From: Rhizobium sp. Q54 | GTDB taxonomy: Bacteria > Bacteroidota > Bacteroidia > Flavobacteriales > Flavobacteriaceae | DNA: 64,000 nucleotides | Reading direction: 5' to 3' | Assembly: GCA_943328505.2 (NCBI GenBank) | Contig: CALQAH020000004.1 | Span: 1 to 64,000 of the forward strand | Shown: positions 27,931 to 36,881 of the stretch, one piece after another | How the letters are laid out: each line of letters starts with the position of its first letter | Numbering within the stretch: position 1 is the first letter of the stretch | Notes under the pieces: model-generated | Told to the model about the DNA's origin: nothing | The model's input: only the letters and a program-made list of their open reading frames with translations | The model's database searches: none | Translations under genes and position numbers: made by a program

Positions 27931-29070
27931 CTAAGTTGTCTGCTTTTTTACGGCGGAACATCCAGCCATTGTTGTTATTTTGATGGCTTCAGTTGGTGCA
28001 AGGTTTTCATTTCTTTTTACCGTTTCTTCTACTACATTTCGAGTAATTTCTTCGAATACTTTTTCTAACGGTGAAGCAGTTTGTAAAGCAGCTGGGCGTC
28101 CATAATCTCCTGCTTCACGAATACTTTGTACCAAAGGTACTTCGCCTAAAAAGGGCACATTCAAATCTTCCGCAAGATTTTTTGCGCCTTCTTTTCCAAA
28201 AATATAATATTTGTTGTTGGGTAATTCTTCTGGCGTGAAATACGCCATGTTTTCAATAATTCCCAATACGGGAACATTAATACTGTCTGACATAAACATG
28301 GATACTCCTTTTTTGGCATCTGCCAAAGCTACTGCTTGTGGAGTGCTCACTACAACTGCTCCCGTAATAGGTAATGATTGCATTATTGATAAATGAATAT
28401 CACCTGTTCCTGGAGGTAAATCGATTAACATAAAATCCAATTCGCCCCATGCGGCATCAAAAATCATTTGGTTCAAAGCTTTGGAAGCCATTGGTCCACG
28501 CCAAATAACAGCTTGACTTGGTGCTGTGAAAAATCCGATAGAAAGAATTTTAATTTCGTAGCTTTCTACAGGTTTCATTTTGGATTTACCGTCTACTTCA
28601 ATAGAAATTGGTTTTTCGTTTTCAACGTCAAACATGATTGGCATGGATGGTCCGTAAATATCGGCATCCAAAATACCAACAGAGAAGCCCATTTTCGCTA
28701 AGGTTACTGCTAAGTTTGCTGTAACCGTTGATTTCCCAACACCTCCTTTTCCAGAAGCTACAGCGATGATATTTTTTATTCCAGGAATATTTTTTCCTTT
28801 GATTTGATTTGGATTTTCTGGCGCTTCTACTTTGATATTCACTTTCACTTTTACCTCTGGTGAAAACTGTTCGTGAATTAGCTTTTTGATATCGTCTTCC
28901 GCACGTTTTTTGATGTGCATCGCTGGAGTATGTATCACCAAATCCACTACCACTTCATCTCCAAAAGTAATTACATTAGTGACAGCACCACTTTCAACCA
29001 TGTTTTTTCCTTCGCCAGCAATAGTTATGGTCTCTAGTGCTTTTAGGATTTCTTTTCTGTCTAATTTCAT
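27931..29070 (-). CDS. Mrp/ApbC family Fe-S cluster carrier ATPase
   Basis: P-loop NTPase of 379 residues that binds and transfers Fe-S clusters. The N-terminal MIP18/DUF59 domain covers about residues 1-90. The deviant Walker A motif GKGGVGKST is at about 110-118. It is followed by DADIYGPSMP, DLPPGTGDIHLSIMQ and GVIENMAYFTPEE-type segments (here GIIENMAYF). The usual central CxxC of bacterial ApbC was not spotted; a Cys occurs in the C-terminal MAGCSAV. It probably heads the run mrp, nifU-like, reductase, ferredoxin. Confidence 0.93.
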   Translation of the reverse strand: MKLDRKEILKALETITIAGEGKNMVESGAVTNVITFGDEVVVDLVIHTPAMHIKKRAEDDIKKLIHEQFSPEVKVKVNIKVEAPENPNQIKGKNIPGIKNIIAVASGKGGVGKSTVTANLAVTLAKMGFSVGILDADIYGPSMPIMFDVENEKPISIEVDGKSKMKPVESYEIKILSIGFFTAPSQAVIWRGPMASKALNQMIFDAAWGELDFMLIDLPPGTGDIHLSIMQSLPITGAVVVSTPQAVALADAKKGVSMFMSDSINVPVLGIIENMAYFTPEELPNNKYYIFGKEGAKNLAEDLNVPFLGEVPLVQSIREAGDYGRPAALQTASPLEKVFEEITRNVVEETVKRNENLAPTEAIKITTMAGCSAVKKQTT

Positions 29071-29123
29071 CGTATTGAATCTTCTGATTTTCAGTTATCT
29101 TTATTTAAACTGATTTTAGATTG

Positions 29124-29154
29124 CAAAGATAGTGAAGAAGACACAAAGTCCCAA
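29124..29154 (-). promoter_or_regulatory. mrp promoter
   Basis: On the minus strand TATCTTTG (29124-29131) is preceded by TTG (29152-29154) with a 20-base spacer. The surrounding bases repeat CAAAG three times (29144-29167), so the -33 assignment could shift. Confidence 0.55.
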
Positions 29155-29208
29155 AGTTTCAAAGTTTATAGATAAATAATTATGTGTTTTTATTTTAATC
29201 AATAGCAA

Positions 29209-29532
29209 TTACAAATCCATAATTGGCGTCCAAAAATGTTTCTCAAAATCCTGAATCTGATTATCAATCACAAGAACTCCTTCGTTTTCTAGCAATTGCT
29301 GCATGAGATTTGTTCCATCAAAGTGATGTTTGCCAGTTAATAATCCTTTTCGGTTGACCACTCGATGTGCTGGAATATCGTCTCTATTATGACAATTATT
29401 CATTGCCCAACCTACCATTCTAGCTGAGCGAGCAGTTCCCAATGCTTTGGCAATGGCGCCATAGGAAGTGACTTTGCCTTCAGGGATTTGTCGTGCTATT
29501 TTATAAACTCTTTCAAAGAAATTATCTTCCAT
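29209..29532 (-). CDS. Alkyltransferase-like protein (ATL), non-catalytic MGMT homologue
   Basis: A 107-residue DNA-binding domain of the O6-alkylguanine-DNA alkyltransferase family. The active-site PCHRV is replaced by PAHRV, with Ala55 in place of the alkyl-accepting cysteine, so it cannot accept alkyl groups. GTARSARMVGWAMN carries the arginine finger and recognition helix. Known ATLs flag bulky O6-alkylguanines for nucleotide excision repair. It starts directly at the stop of the LysE-type gene in a head-to-tail trio with trmB. Confidence 0.9.
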   Translation of the reverse strand: MEDNFFERVYKIARQIPEGKVTSYGAIAKALGTARSARMVGWAMNNCHNRDDIPAHRVVNRKGLLTGKHHFDGTNLMQQLLENEGVLVIDNQIQDFEKHFWTPIMDL

Positions 29533-30168
29533 TTAAAAATAGTATTTTATGACATTTACTAAAGTAATTAAAGCAACAATTCCAGTAATTGATCCAATTA
29601 TTGTATTCATATTTCTAATAAAATAATCGGTTTTGGATTTCATTTTGTTGAAGAAAACAACGTAACAATAGAAAATAATAAAAGAACCGCTAACCGTTCC
29701 AAAAACAAAACTAAAAATGGAAAGAGCATCAAACGAAAAAACTTTAAACGAAGCCAAGGTTACACTGACAAAAACATAATATGGAATAGGGAAAAAGTTA
29801 ATAGCCGAAATTAGCATTCCTATAAAAAAACGACTTTTTTTACTTTTAATTTGAAGTGTACTATCCTTTTGTGGATTTTGTTTTTTGGCAAATCCTAAAA
29901 AATAAATTGACAAAACAGAAAATATAATTAACCCAATTTCTCGAAGTAAAACAATAACTTCTTTATGATTATTAATGTATTGTGCAAAAAGAACTGAAAT
30001 ATAAGTTTGAAAAAATATAACAACTAAAGTGCCAAAAACAAAAAGCATGGCTCGATTTTTTCCATCGTTTATACTGGTTTTTGCTGCGGTCATATTGATT
30101 AATCCAGGAGGAAAAATTCCAATAACAGCTGCAAGTAAGCCAGATAAAAAGGAAATAAATAAAGTCAT
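29533..30168 (-). CDS. LysE-family membrane transporter
   Basis: A 211-residue protein with about six hydrophobic segments, in the LysE/RhtB amino acid exporter superfamily. The N-terminal FLSGLLAAVIGIFPPGLINM resembles the conserved PGP-type motif of LysE proteins. Substrate cannot be told from sequence. It abuts trmB upstream and the ATL gene downstream with no intervening bases, so the three are surely one transcript, though no shared role is obvious. Confidence 0.75.
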   Translation of the reverse strand: MTLFISFLSGLLAAVIGIFPPGLINMTAAKTSINDGKNRAMLFVFGTLVVIFFQTYISVLFAQYINNHKEVIVLLREIGLIIFSVLSIYFLGFAKKQNPQKDSTLQIKSKKSRFFIGMLISAINFFPIPYYVFVSVTLASFKVFSFDALSIFSFVFGTVSGSFIIFYCYVVFFNKMKSKTDYFIRNMNTIIGSITGIVALITLVNVIKYYF

Positions 30169-30843
30169 TTATTTGATTTTGAAACGAATATAAGTAATTG
30201 CTTTGTTTATTTCTAAATATTGATTTTCATAAAATGTTTGAATAGCAGTAACTTCCTGTGGCGAACCTTCATTTTTATATACATTATGATTGGCATACAA
30301 TACTTCATGACCTTCACCGTGAAGTAGTCCTAATGTATAACCATGCATAAATTCACTGTCTGTTTTTAGATTGATGATGCCGTCAGGTTTTAGTATTTTT
30401 TTATACAATTGCAAAAACTCTGAGTTGGTCATTCGGTGTTTGGTTCGTTTGTATTTTATTTGTGGATCTGGAAATGTAATCCAAATTTCGTCTACTTCGT
30501 TTTTATCAAAAATAAAATTGATTAATTCAATTTGTGTTCTTACGAAGGCTACATTATTCATCCCAGTTTCGACTGCCGTTTTTGCACCACGCCAAAAACG
30601 AGCACCTTTTATATCAATACCAACAAAGTTTTTATTTGGATATTTTTCGGCTAAACCAACAGAATATTCGCCTTTTCCACAACCTAATTCTAAAATTAAC
30701 GGATTGTCATTTTTGAAAAATTCGGAATTCCATTTGCCTTTTAATAGAAATTCTCCAGAAACGACTTCTTCCCTTGTTGGTTGGAAAACATTCGTAAATG
30801 TTTCGTTTTCTTTAAATCGTATTAACTTATTTTTACTTCCCAC
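30169..30843 (-). CDS. trmB: tRNA (guanine-N7-)-methyltransferase
   Basis: SAM-dependent enzyme that makes m7G46 in the variable loop of tRNA. The 224 residues are the usual size. The SAM-binding LELGCGKGEYSVGLA is at about residues 50-64, followed by FVGIDIKGAR, and the TrmB signature ITFPDPQIKYKRTKHRM at about 122-138. A GTG start is chosen because MGSKNKLIRFKENETF is the N-terminus expected for flavobacterial TrmB. That GTG overlaps a TAAATTTG box (30843-30850), so either the box is spurious or the true promoter lies further upstream. Confidence 0.93.
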   Translation of the reverse strand: MGSKNKLIRFKENETFTNVFQPTREEVVSGEFLLKGKWNSEFFKNDNPLILELGCGKGEYSVGLAEKYPNKNFVGIDIKGARFWRGAKTAVETGMNNVAFVRTQIELINFIFDKNEVDEIWITFPDPQIKYKRTKHRMTNSEFLQLYKKILKPDGIINLKTDSEFMHGYTLGLLHGEGHEVLYANHNVYKNEGSPQEVTAIQTFYENQYLEINKAITYIRFKIK

Positions 30844-30930
30844 AAATTTAATTTTTTGGTAAAATTAAGGAAATATAAAAGAAGCCAAATGTTTTTAGCT
30901 TGCAACTTGATAATTATGTAAATTCACTTC

Positions 30931-32019
30931 ATGGAATCACCAAAAAAAAACATACTTGTTGCGCCATTAAATTGGGGTTTGGGTCATGCCACGCGTTGTA
31001 TTCCGATAATTCGAGAGTTAGAAAAAAATGGATTCCATCCCATTCTGGCCTCCGATGGAATAGCGTTAAAAATGCTTCAAAAAGAATTTCCCCATTTGTT
31101 AACCTTAGAATTACCTTCGTATCATATTGAGTATGCCAAAAAAGGGGAGGATTTTAAATGGAAATTAATTAAAAATAGCTCCAAAATTATTAAGGCAATT
31201 TTTAGTGAAAAGAAAATTGTCAAACAATGGGTAGTTGATTTTAAATTGCAAGGTATTATTTCGGACAATCGATGGGGTGTTTATAGCAATAAGATTCCAA
31301 CTGTTTTTATTACGCATCAATTGAATGTGTTATCTGGAAAAACTACTTGGATTTCAAGTAAATTACACCAACACTTTATTAAAAAATATACGGAGTGTTG
31401 GGTTCCCGATTTTAAAGAAGATTGGTCTCAAGATTTAGATGGTAAACTTAACTTAACTGGAAAATTAGGGCATTTAAAAAAAACAGATTTAAAATTAAAT
31501 TATATTGGTCCACTAAGTCGATTTGTGAAAAAAGAAGTGTCAATTAAATATGATTTGATGGTTATTCTATCTGGGCCAGAACCACAAAGAACATTATTAG
31601 AACAAAAATTAAAAACAGAAGTTCGGCTTTTTAAAGGGAATGTGGTTTTCATAAAAGGAGTTCTAGAAGAAAAGCAAAAAACGGAGCAGATTGAAAATTG
31701 TTGCTATTACAATTTCATGACATCAACTCAACTTGAACAGACCTTTAACGAAAGTGCTATAGTATTATGTCGTTCGGGGTACACTACTGTTATGGATTTA
31801 GTAAAACTGAATAAAAAAGCATTTTTTATACCAACACCAGGGCAATTTGAACAGGAATATTTAGCGAAGCGATATAAAAGAGATGGATTGGTTCCTTTTG
31901 CAAAGCAAGATGATTTTAGAATTGAAAATCTATTTGAAGTTCCTTTGTACAAAGGATTACCACAAAGTAAAAATGAGATTGATTGGGAACAATTATTTTT
32001 GCTTTTCAAGAGTGAATGA
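30931..32019 (+). CDS. MurG/GT28-like glycosyltransferase
   Basis: A 362-residue GT-B fold enzyme. The N-terminal LVAPLNWGLGHATRCIPIIR (about residues 10-29) is the acceptor-side glycine loop seen in MurG and related UDP-sugar transferases. The C-terminal CRSGYTTVMDLVKLNKKAFF (about 275-294) with PTPGQFEQEY is the donor-binding region. Sugar and acceptor are unknown. It is monocistronic, and its last 27 bases overlap, tail to tail, the end of the histidine kinase gene. Confidence 0.82.
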   Translation: MESPKKNILVAPLNWGLGHATRCIPIIRELEKNGFHPILASDGIALKMLQKEFPHLLTLELPSYHIEYAKKGEDFKWKLIKNSSKIIKAIFSEKKIVKQWVVDFKLQGIISDNRWGVYSNKIPTVFITHQLNVLSGKTTWISSKLHQHFIKKYTECWVPDFKEDWSQDLDGKLNLTGKLGHLKKTDLKLNYIGPLSRFVKKEVSIKYDLMVILSGPEPQRTLLEQKLKTEVRLFKGNVVFIKGVLEEKQKTEQIENCCYYNFMTSTQLEQTFNESAIVLCRSGYTTVMDLVKLNKKAFFIPTPGQFEQEYLAKRYKRDGLVPFAKQDDFRIENLFEVPLYKGLPQSKNEIDWEQLFLLFKSE

Positions 32020-33036
32020 AAATTCGGAACCTTTTCCAAATTCACTCTCAATGTAAATTTTTTCTTGGTGTGCTTCTACAATATGCTTAACAATAGAAAG
32101 CCCAAGACCTGAACCACCTTCACTTCTGGCCCCACTTTTATCAACTCGGAAGAACCTTTCAAACAAGCGTGGGATGTTGTGTTTTTCAATACCTTCCCCA
32201 TTGTCAGTAATTCTAACAATTATTTTATTGTCAACCAAATCTTCTATGGAAACTTCTGAAGTGCCATTTTCTTTTCCATATTTGATGGAATTTACGATCA
32301 AATTGGTTAATAATTGTTGTATTTTTTCTTTGTCAGCAAATACATTGATTGGTTTATTGTGTTTTCTGTCGAACATTAAAATAATATTCTTTTTATCTGC
32401 ATTCATTTCAAGTAAATCGAATACACTTTGTATTAGTTCGACTATATCAAAATTGGTAAAATCCAGATTCAAATCGCCCATTTCAAGCTTGGCAATCATG
32501 TCTAAATCTTCAACAATATAGATTAATCGTTCTACACCTTTTTCCGCTCTTTCGAGGTATTTTTTTCTGATTTTTTTATCATCCATCGCGCCATCTATTA
32601 GCGTTGAAAGATAACCTTGTACTGTAAATAATGGTGTTTTTAGTTCATGTGAAACATTGCCTAAAAATTCGCGTCGGTATTCTTCACGAACCTTTAATGA
32701 TTCGATTTCTAGTTTTTTATCCGTGGCAAATTGCTTTACTTGCTTGGTTAAAGTTGCCATGTCAGTTGTGATGGGTTGACTTCTAAACGTTGTTGATTCT
32801 AGAAGTGAAACATCATCATATATTTTTTTAACACCTCTATAAATAAAGTGTTCCACCCGATATTGGATTAACAAAAAAGAAAAGAATGCTGTGATAACAG
32901 CAAAAGCAGCTAAAAGATTCCAAGAAATTTCAAGAAACAAATAAAGAAGTATCGCTAATATACTAGAAGAAGAAACTGTAATATAAAGCGATGAAAGTAA
33001 AGCAAATAAATATGTTTTTTTGAATTTAATCTTCAT
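31993..33036 (-). CDS. PhoR-like sensor histidine kinase
   Basis: A 347-residue membrane kinase. Two helices (about residues 9-35 and 38-58) are joined by only a few residues, so there is almost no periplasmic sensor. The phosphorylated H130 lies in NVSHELKTPLF. The N box is LIVNSIKYG and the G boxes are DNGEGIEKHN and GGSGLGLSIVKHI. It starts directly after its response regulator with no gap. An intramembrane-type sensor with this architecture fits the PhoR lineage of Bacteroidetes, where input may come from a transporter. That assignment is inference. Confidence 0.9.
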   Translation of the reverse strand: MKIKFKKTYLFALLSSLYITVSSSSILAILLYLFLEISWNLLAAFAVITAFFSFLLIQYRVEHFIYRGVKKIYDDVSLLESTTFRSQPITTDMATLTKQVKQFATDKKLEIESLKVREEYRREFLGNVSHELKTPLFTVQGYLSTLIDGAMDDKKIRKKYLERAEKGVERLIYIVEDLDMIAKLEMGDLNLDFTNFDIVELIQSVFDLLEMNADKKNIILMFDRKHNKPINVFADKEKIQQLLTNLIVNSIKYGKENGTSEVSIEDLVDNKIIVRITDNGEGIEKHNIPRLFERFFRVDKSGARSEGGSGLGLSIVKHIVEAHQEKIYIESEFGKGSEFSFTLEKQK

Positions 33037-33720
33037 CTATACTTCTAACTTATATCCTACACCTTTAATGGTTTTGAATAAATCATCGCCAATTTTTTCA
33101 CGGAGTTTGCGAATATGAACATCGATAGTTCTTCCACCTACTACAACTTCATTACCCCAAACTTTATCTAAAATCTCCTCTCTTTTAAAAACTTTTCCAG
33201 GTTTTGAAGCTAATAAATAAAACAATTCAAATTCTTTTCTTGGGAGACGAATTTCAACACCGTCTTTAACAATCTTATATTCTTCACGATTGATTTCTAT
33301 TCCAGACACATTGAGTGTTTCTGAATTAGAATCTTCCGACTTTAATCGTCGTAATAATGCCTTTACTTTACTCACCAATAATTTTGGTTTAATTGGTTTG
33401 GTAATGTAATCATCGGCACCAGCATCAAATCCAGCAACTTGAGAATAGTCTTCGCTTCTCGCAGTTAAAAAAGTAATGATAACATTGGCTAATTCAGGAA
33501 TTTTTCTAATGTTTTCACAAGCTTCCATGCCATCCATTTCTGGCATCATGACATCCATGATGATGAGTTGTGGCAACTCTTTTTTGGCTTTGGCAACAGC
33601 TTCTCTTCCATTGGTTGCAGTAACTATTTGATAGCCTTCCTGCGCAAGATTATATCCTACTATTTCTAGGATATCTTGTTCGTCATCAACCAATAAAATC
33701 TTTATGTCTTTTTTTTTCAT
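33037..33720 (-). CDS. PhoB-like response regulator, OmpR family
   Basis: A 227-residue two-domain regulator. The receiver domain has D12, D13 and the phosphoacceptor D56 in IIMDVMMPEMDG, then TARSEDYSQVAGFDAGADDY. The winged helix ends with VVVGGRTIDVHIRKLREKIG and TIKGVGYKLEV. It is encoded upstream of its kinase and divergent from a TonB-dependent receptor gene. OmpR-type proteins bind direct repeats with a pitch of 10-11 bases. TTAAC repeats with 11-base spacing lie in the gap between this gene and the receptor, and again before the lipoprotein gene at 36882. Confidence 0.92.
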   Translation of the reverse strand: MKKKDIKILLVDDEQDILEIVGYNLAQEGYQIVTATNGREAVAKAKKELPQLIIMDVMMPEMDGMEACENIRKIPELANVIITFLTARSEDYSQVAGFDAGADDYITKPIKPKLLVSKVKALLRRLKSEDSNSETLNVSGIEINREEYKIVKDGVEIRLPRKEFELFYLLASKPGKVFKREEILDKVWGNEVVVGGRTIDVHIRKLREKIGDDLFKTIKGVGYKLEV

Positions 33721-33782
33721 AGGAACAAAAGTTTCTGCTTTTCGATTGTAAATATAAGCATATAAAAATAGCTAAAATCGTC

Positions 33783-33817
33783 TTAACTGTAATTTAATCT
33801 CTTAACATTTACGTAAT
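33783..33817. promoter_or_regulatory. Candidate PhoB-like operator between regulator and TonB receptor
   Basis: TTAAC (33783) and TTAAT (33794) are 11 bases apart. TTAAC (33802) and GTAAT (33813) are another 11-base pair. The spacing suits two dimers of an OmpR-family regulator. In AT-rich DNA such pairs can arise by chance, so this is a candidate only. Confidence 0.35.
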
Positions 33818-33900
33818 AATTACAAAACATAATGATAAAACACAAGTAACTTAGACTTTACATTAAGGTGGTTTCTTTGCAAAAAATTAAATCATAGTTT

Positions 33901-36693
33901 ATGAAATTTAAATTATCGTTACTTGTTTTATTGATTAGTGTACTTGGTTTTTCCCAAAACAAAGGAACAATCACAGGAATACTAACTGACAAAGAATCGA
34001 ACAATCAACCTTTACCATTTGCAAATGCTGTGATAAAAGGCACAAACATTGGAGTTACTACCGATGAAACAGGTAAATACACAATTGCAATTGCACCTGG
34101 AGAATATATAATTGAATTTAGCTTTATTGGATACGAAAATATAGAAGAAAAAGTGGTTGTTGTGGCTGGAGAAACTCTTACCATTAATAAAGTAATGGGT
34201 TCTGGAGGTTATCAATTAAAAGATGTTGTAGTTCAAAATACCGTAAGTAGAGAGAAAGAAACTGCATTATTGAAAGATCAAAAAAACGCAGTTGAAATCA
34301 AACAAAGTATTGGTGCACAAGAGTTGTCAAGAAAAGGTGTTAGCGATGTTGAAGAAGGTTTAACAAAAATTACAGGGATTACAAAAGTTGGCTCAAGAGG
34401 ATTGTTTGTTAGAGGTTTGGAAGACCGATATAACAATTTATTGATAAACAATCTTGCAGTTCCATCCAATAATCCTTTTAAAAAGATAATTCCTTTGGAT
34501 TTAATCCCAACTGATGTTGTGAGTATTATTGAAACCTATAAAACTTTTAATCCTAATATATATGGAGATTTTGCTGGAGCTACCTTTAATTTAGTAACTA
34601 CTACAAAACCTGCTAAAAACATTACAAAAGTTAGTTTCGGTGCTGGTTTTACTACGAATAATAATTTACGAGATTTTTATACTTCAAAAAATGTAAAATC
34701 TACGAAAGGATTTTTTGGTTTTTCAGGGAATGATAGTGATTTACCATCTGAATTTGGCTCAACGCCTTATCCTCCAGTTACTTTAAGTACTAGTACTGCT
34801 GTAAATGCCTTTAATAGTGGATTTGAAATTGAAAAAAGTCAAAGCCCATTAAATACAAGTTATGGTATTTTGCATGCAGAAAAATTCACAATTAAGAATA
34901 ATAAATTGAGTTATCTAATTTCCTTAAACTTTGACAATTCGTATAATTTCAGAAAAGGTGCTGATAGAACGTTACAAGCTGGAAATTCAATAATATTCAA
35001 CAATAATTTTCAAACATCAGTATATGAATATAAAACAAATATTTCATCTATTATGGGTTTAAATTATTCAACTGATAGATTGAATTTGTCTACAACATTA
35101 TTGTATTTAAAATCTACTAATAGTCAAATTATTGACCAATTAGGGTATCAAAATAATCAACAAGATGTTACTAATTATTTGATTAGAACCAATCAATTGG
35201 ATGAATCAGATTATTTAAATGGACAGTTATTTGGAGAGTATTTTTTAACTCCAAATAAAAATCACAGTATTAAAGGTGGTTTTTCACTTGCGAAAACAGC
35301 ATATAATCAGCCAGATAGAAATTCGTATCAAGGTTCTCAAGTTTCGGAAACAGAAGTTAACACGAGTTATGGAGGAAATAATTTCTTGAGACAATATCTT
35401 GATATCAACAGTAAATTGTTTACCTCGGCATTTGGAGAATACAATTTTAATTTTGGGAAAGGACACAAGCTTTCTGTTGGATATAACGGTAATCACAATT
35501 TAACAATTTCTAAATATCGTTTCATCCAAACTATTAAAAACTTTAATACCAATTCAAATATTGTAATTAATCCTTTTGAATTAGACACTCAAATCACAAA
35601 TGATTTATTAGCTTTCGAAATTTCATTCCAAGAAGCGAGTAATGCCAACTGGAAAGCAAAATTGGAAGAGACAATTAATGCTGGTTATGCCAATTTATTT
35701 TATAAAATTTCTGAAAAGCTAGACGTGAATTTAGGTGCTCGTTTTGAAAAATATGATCGAATTACAAAATATAAGGACATTGGAAGCTTTGACCAAAATT
35801 ATAAAAAAATAAAAGATGATGATGTTTATTTTTTACCATCGGTAAACTCTAAATATGCTTTAAATGAAAATTCAAATGTTCGTTTTGCTGGTTCGATAAC
35901 ATATACAAAACCCGTAATTATGGAGTCTTTCCCAATATCGATTGTAAATCCTGACGGGACAGTTTTTCAAGGAAATCCCTATTTGAAAAATAGTAAGAAC
36001 ATCAATTTTGATTTAAAGTATGAAGTTTTTCCAACATCTAAAGAAATGTTTGCAGTTGGTGTATTTGGTAAAAGTATCGACAATCCTATTGAAAGAACTT
36101 TTATTGCCAATCCAGGAACAACGATTGTGTCTTTTTTAAATTCTAACAAAGCGTCATTATATGGAGTAGAAGCTGAAATGATTTTAGATTTAGCTAGAAT
36201 TTCTAAATCATTAAAAGATTTTTCTTGGGGATTCAATACTTCGATTATGCAAACAAAGGTTACTGTTCCAAATACAGTTATTAATCCTTCTGGAAATATT
36301 GGGCAAAGTATCGAAACACATAGAAGTAGAGAACTTCAAGGTGCATCAAAATGGTTAATCAATTCTGATTTAAAGTACCAATTCAATTTAAAAGAAAACT
36401 GGTCTAACACGCTTTCTCTTGTTTATTCTGTTTTTGGAAAACGTATTTATAGCGTTGGAACTGCGGGAATTGATCATATTTATGAATTACCTGTGAGTAA
36501 ATTAGATCTTGTTTTAGCAAGTAAACTAACAAAGCACATTGATTTAAAATTAGCGGTAGATAACATTTTAAATCCAAGGATAAAACAAGAGTTAGGAAGT
36601 GATAATGTTGGAATATTCGCAGGTAGTAGCCCAATAATTCAAGACTTTAAAAGAGGAGTTGGATTTTCATTCAACCTAGCGTACACTTTTTAA
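33901..36693 (+). CDS. TonB-dependent outer membrane receptor
   Basis: A 930-residue beta-barrel importer. The signal peptide ends in LGFSQ (about residue 19). A carboxypeptidase-regulatory-like domain follows at about 22-105 (GTITGILTDKESN to VVVVAGETL). The plug domain runs from about 108 to 235 (EEGLTKITGITKVGSRGLFVRG). A long barrel ends in FSFNLAYTF with a terminal Phe. No SusD partner follows; instead a surface lipoprotein gene lies 188 bases downstream. Its position beside a PhoB/PhoR-like pair suggests uptake of a phosphorus source or another limiting nutrient, which is inferred from context. A hairpin terminator follows. Confidence 0.92.
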   Translation: MKFKLSLLVLLISVLGFSQNKGTITGILTDKESNNQPLPFANAVIKGTNIGVTTDETGKYTIAIAPGEYIIEFSFIGYENIEEKVVVVAGETLTINKVMGSGGYQLKDVVVQNTVSREKETALLKDQKNAVEIKQSIGAQELSRKGVSDVEEGLTKITGITKVGSRGLFVRGLEDRYNNLLINNLAVPSNNPFKKIIPLDLIPTDVVSIIETYKTFNPNIYGDFAGATFNLVTTTKPAKNITKVSFGAGFTTNNNLRDFYTSKNVKSTKGFFGFSGNDSDLPSEFGSTPYPPVTLSTSTAVNAFNSGFEIEKSQSPLNTSYGILHAEKFTIKNNKLSYLISLNFDNSYNFRKGADRTLQAGNSIIFNNNFQTSVYEYKTNISSIMGLNYSTDRLNLSTTLLYLKSTNSQIIDQLGYQNNQQDVTNYLIRTNQLDESDYLNGQLFGEYFLTPNKNHSIKGGFSLAKTAYNQPDRNSYQGSQVSETEVNTSYGGNNFLRQYLDINSKLFTSAFGEYNFNFGKGHKLSVGYNGNHNLTISKYRFIQTIKNFNTNSNIVINPFELDTQITNDLLAFEISFQEASNANWKAKLEETINAGYANLFYKISEKLDVNLGARFEKYDRITKYKDIGSFDQNYKKIKDDDVYFLPSVNSKYALNENSNVRFAGSITYTKPVIMESFPISIVNPDGTVFQGNPYLKNSKNINFDLKYEVFPTSKEMFAVGVFGKSIDNPIERTFIANPGTTIVSFLNSNKASLYGVEAEMILDLARISKSLKDFSWGFNTSIMQTKVTVPNTVINPSGNIGQSIETHRSRELQGASKWLINSDLKYQFNLKENWSNTLSLVYSVFGKRIYSVGTAGIDHIYELPVSKLDLVLASKLTKHIDLKLAVDNILNPRIKQELGSDNVGIFAGSSPIIQDFKRGVGFSFNLAYTF

Positions 36694-36713
36694 TACTACA
36701 TAAAATAATATGG

Positions 36714-36743
36714 AAAGGCAACATTTATTGTTGCCTTTTTTTT
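36714..36743 (+). terminator. Terminator after the TonB-dependent receptor gene
   Basis: AAAGGCAACA pairs with TGTTGCCTTT, followed by a T-run to 36743. The lipoprotein gene at 36882 must therefore rely on its own promoter or on read-through. Confidence 0.88.
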
Positions 36744-36762
36744 AACATTACTTTTCTTTAGG

Positions 36763-36821
36763 TTACTTTTTATTAACAAAAAAATAAATCTTGATTAACT
36801 ATTTGTTAATTTTTAATTAAC
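36763..36821 (+). promoter_or_regulatory. 11-base-phased TTAAC array before the surface lipoprotein gene
   Basis: TTAC at 36763, TTAAC at 36773, TTAAC at 36795, TTAAT at 36806 and TTAAC at 36817 have their AAC positions in register at multiples of 11 bases; one register (near 36784) is unoccupied. Such phasing is what OmpR/PhoB-family regulators recognise. The array ends 61 bases before the start codon. Confidence 0.5.
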
Positions 36822-36881
36822 GCCAATTGTAAGTATTTAAAAGACATTTGCTCAAACAAAATAACTATTAAAATCAAAAAA

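Noticed and set aside
29209-29532. Active O6-methylguanine-DNA methyltransferase
   Set aside because: The acceptor cysteine is Ala55, so it cannot be the repair enzyme.
30371-30862. A 163-codon plus-strand frame over trmB
   Set aside because: It is antisense to trmB, which has every family motif. The antisense product has no recognisable feature.
36763-36821. AT-rich iterons of a replication origin
   Set aside because: No dnaA, no DnaA boxes and a clear promoter-region context make regulator binding sites more likely.
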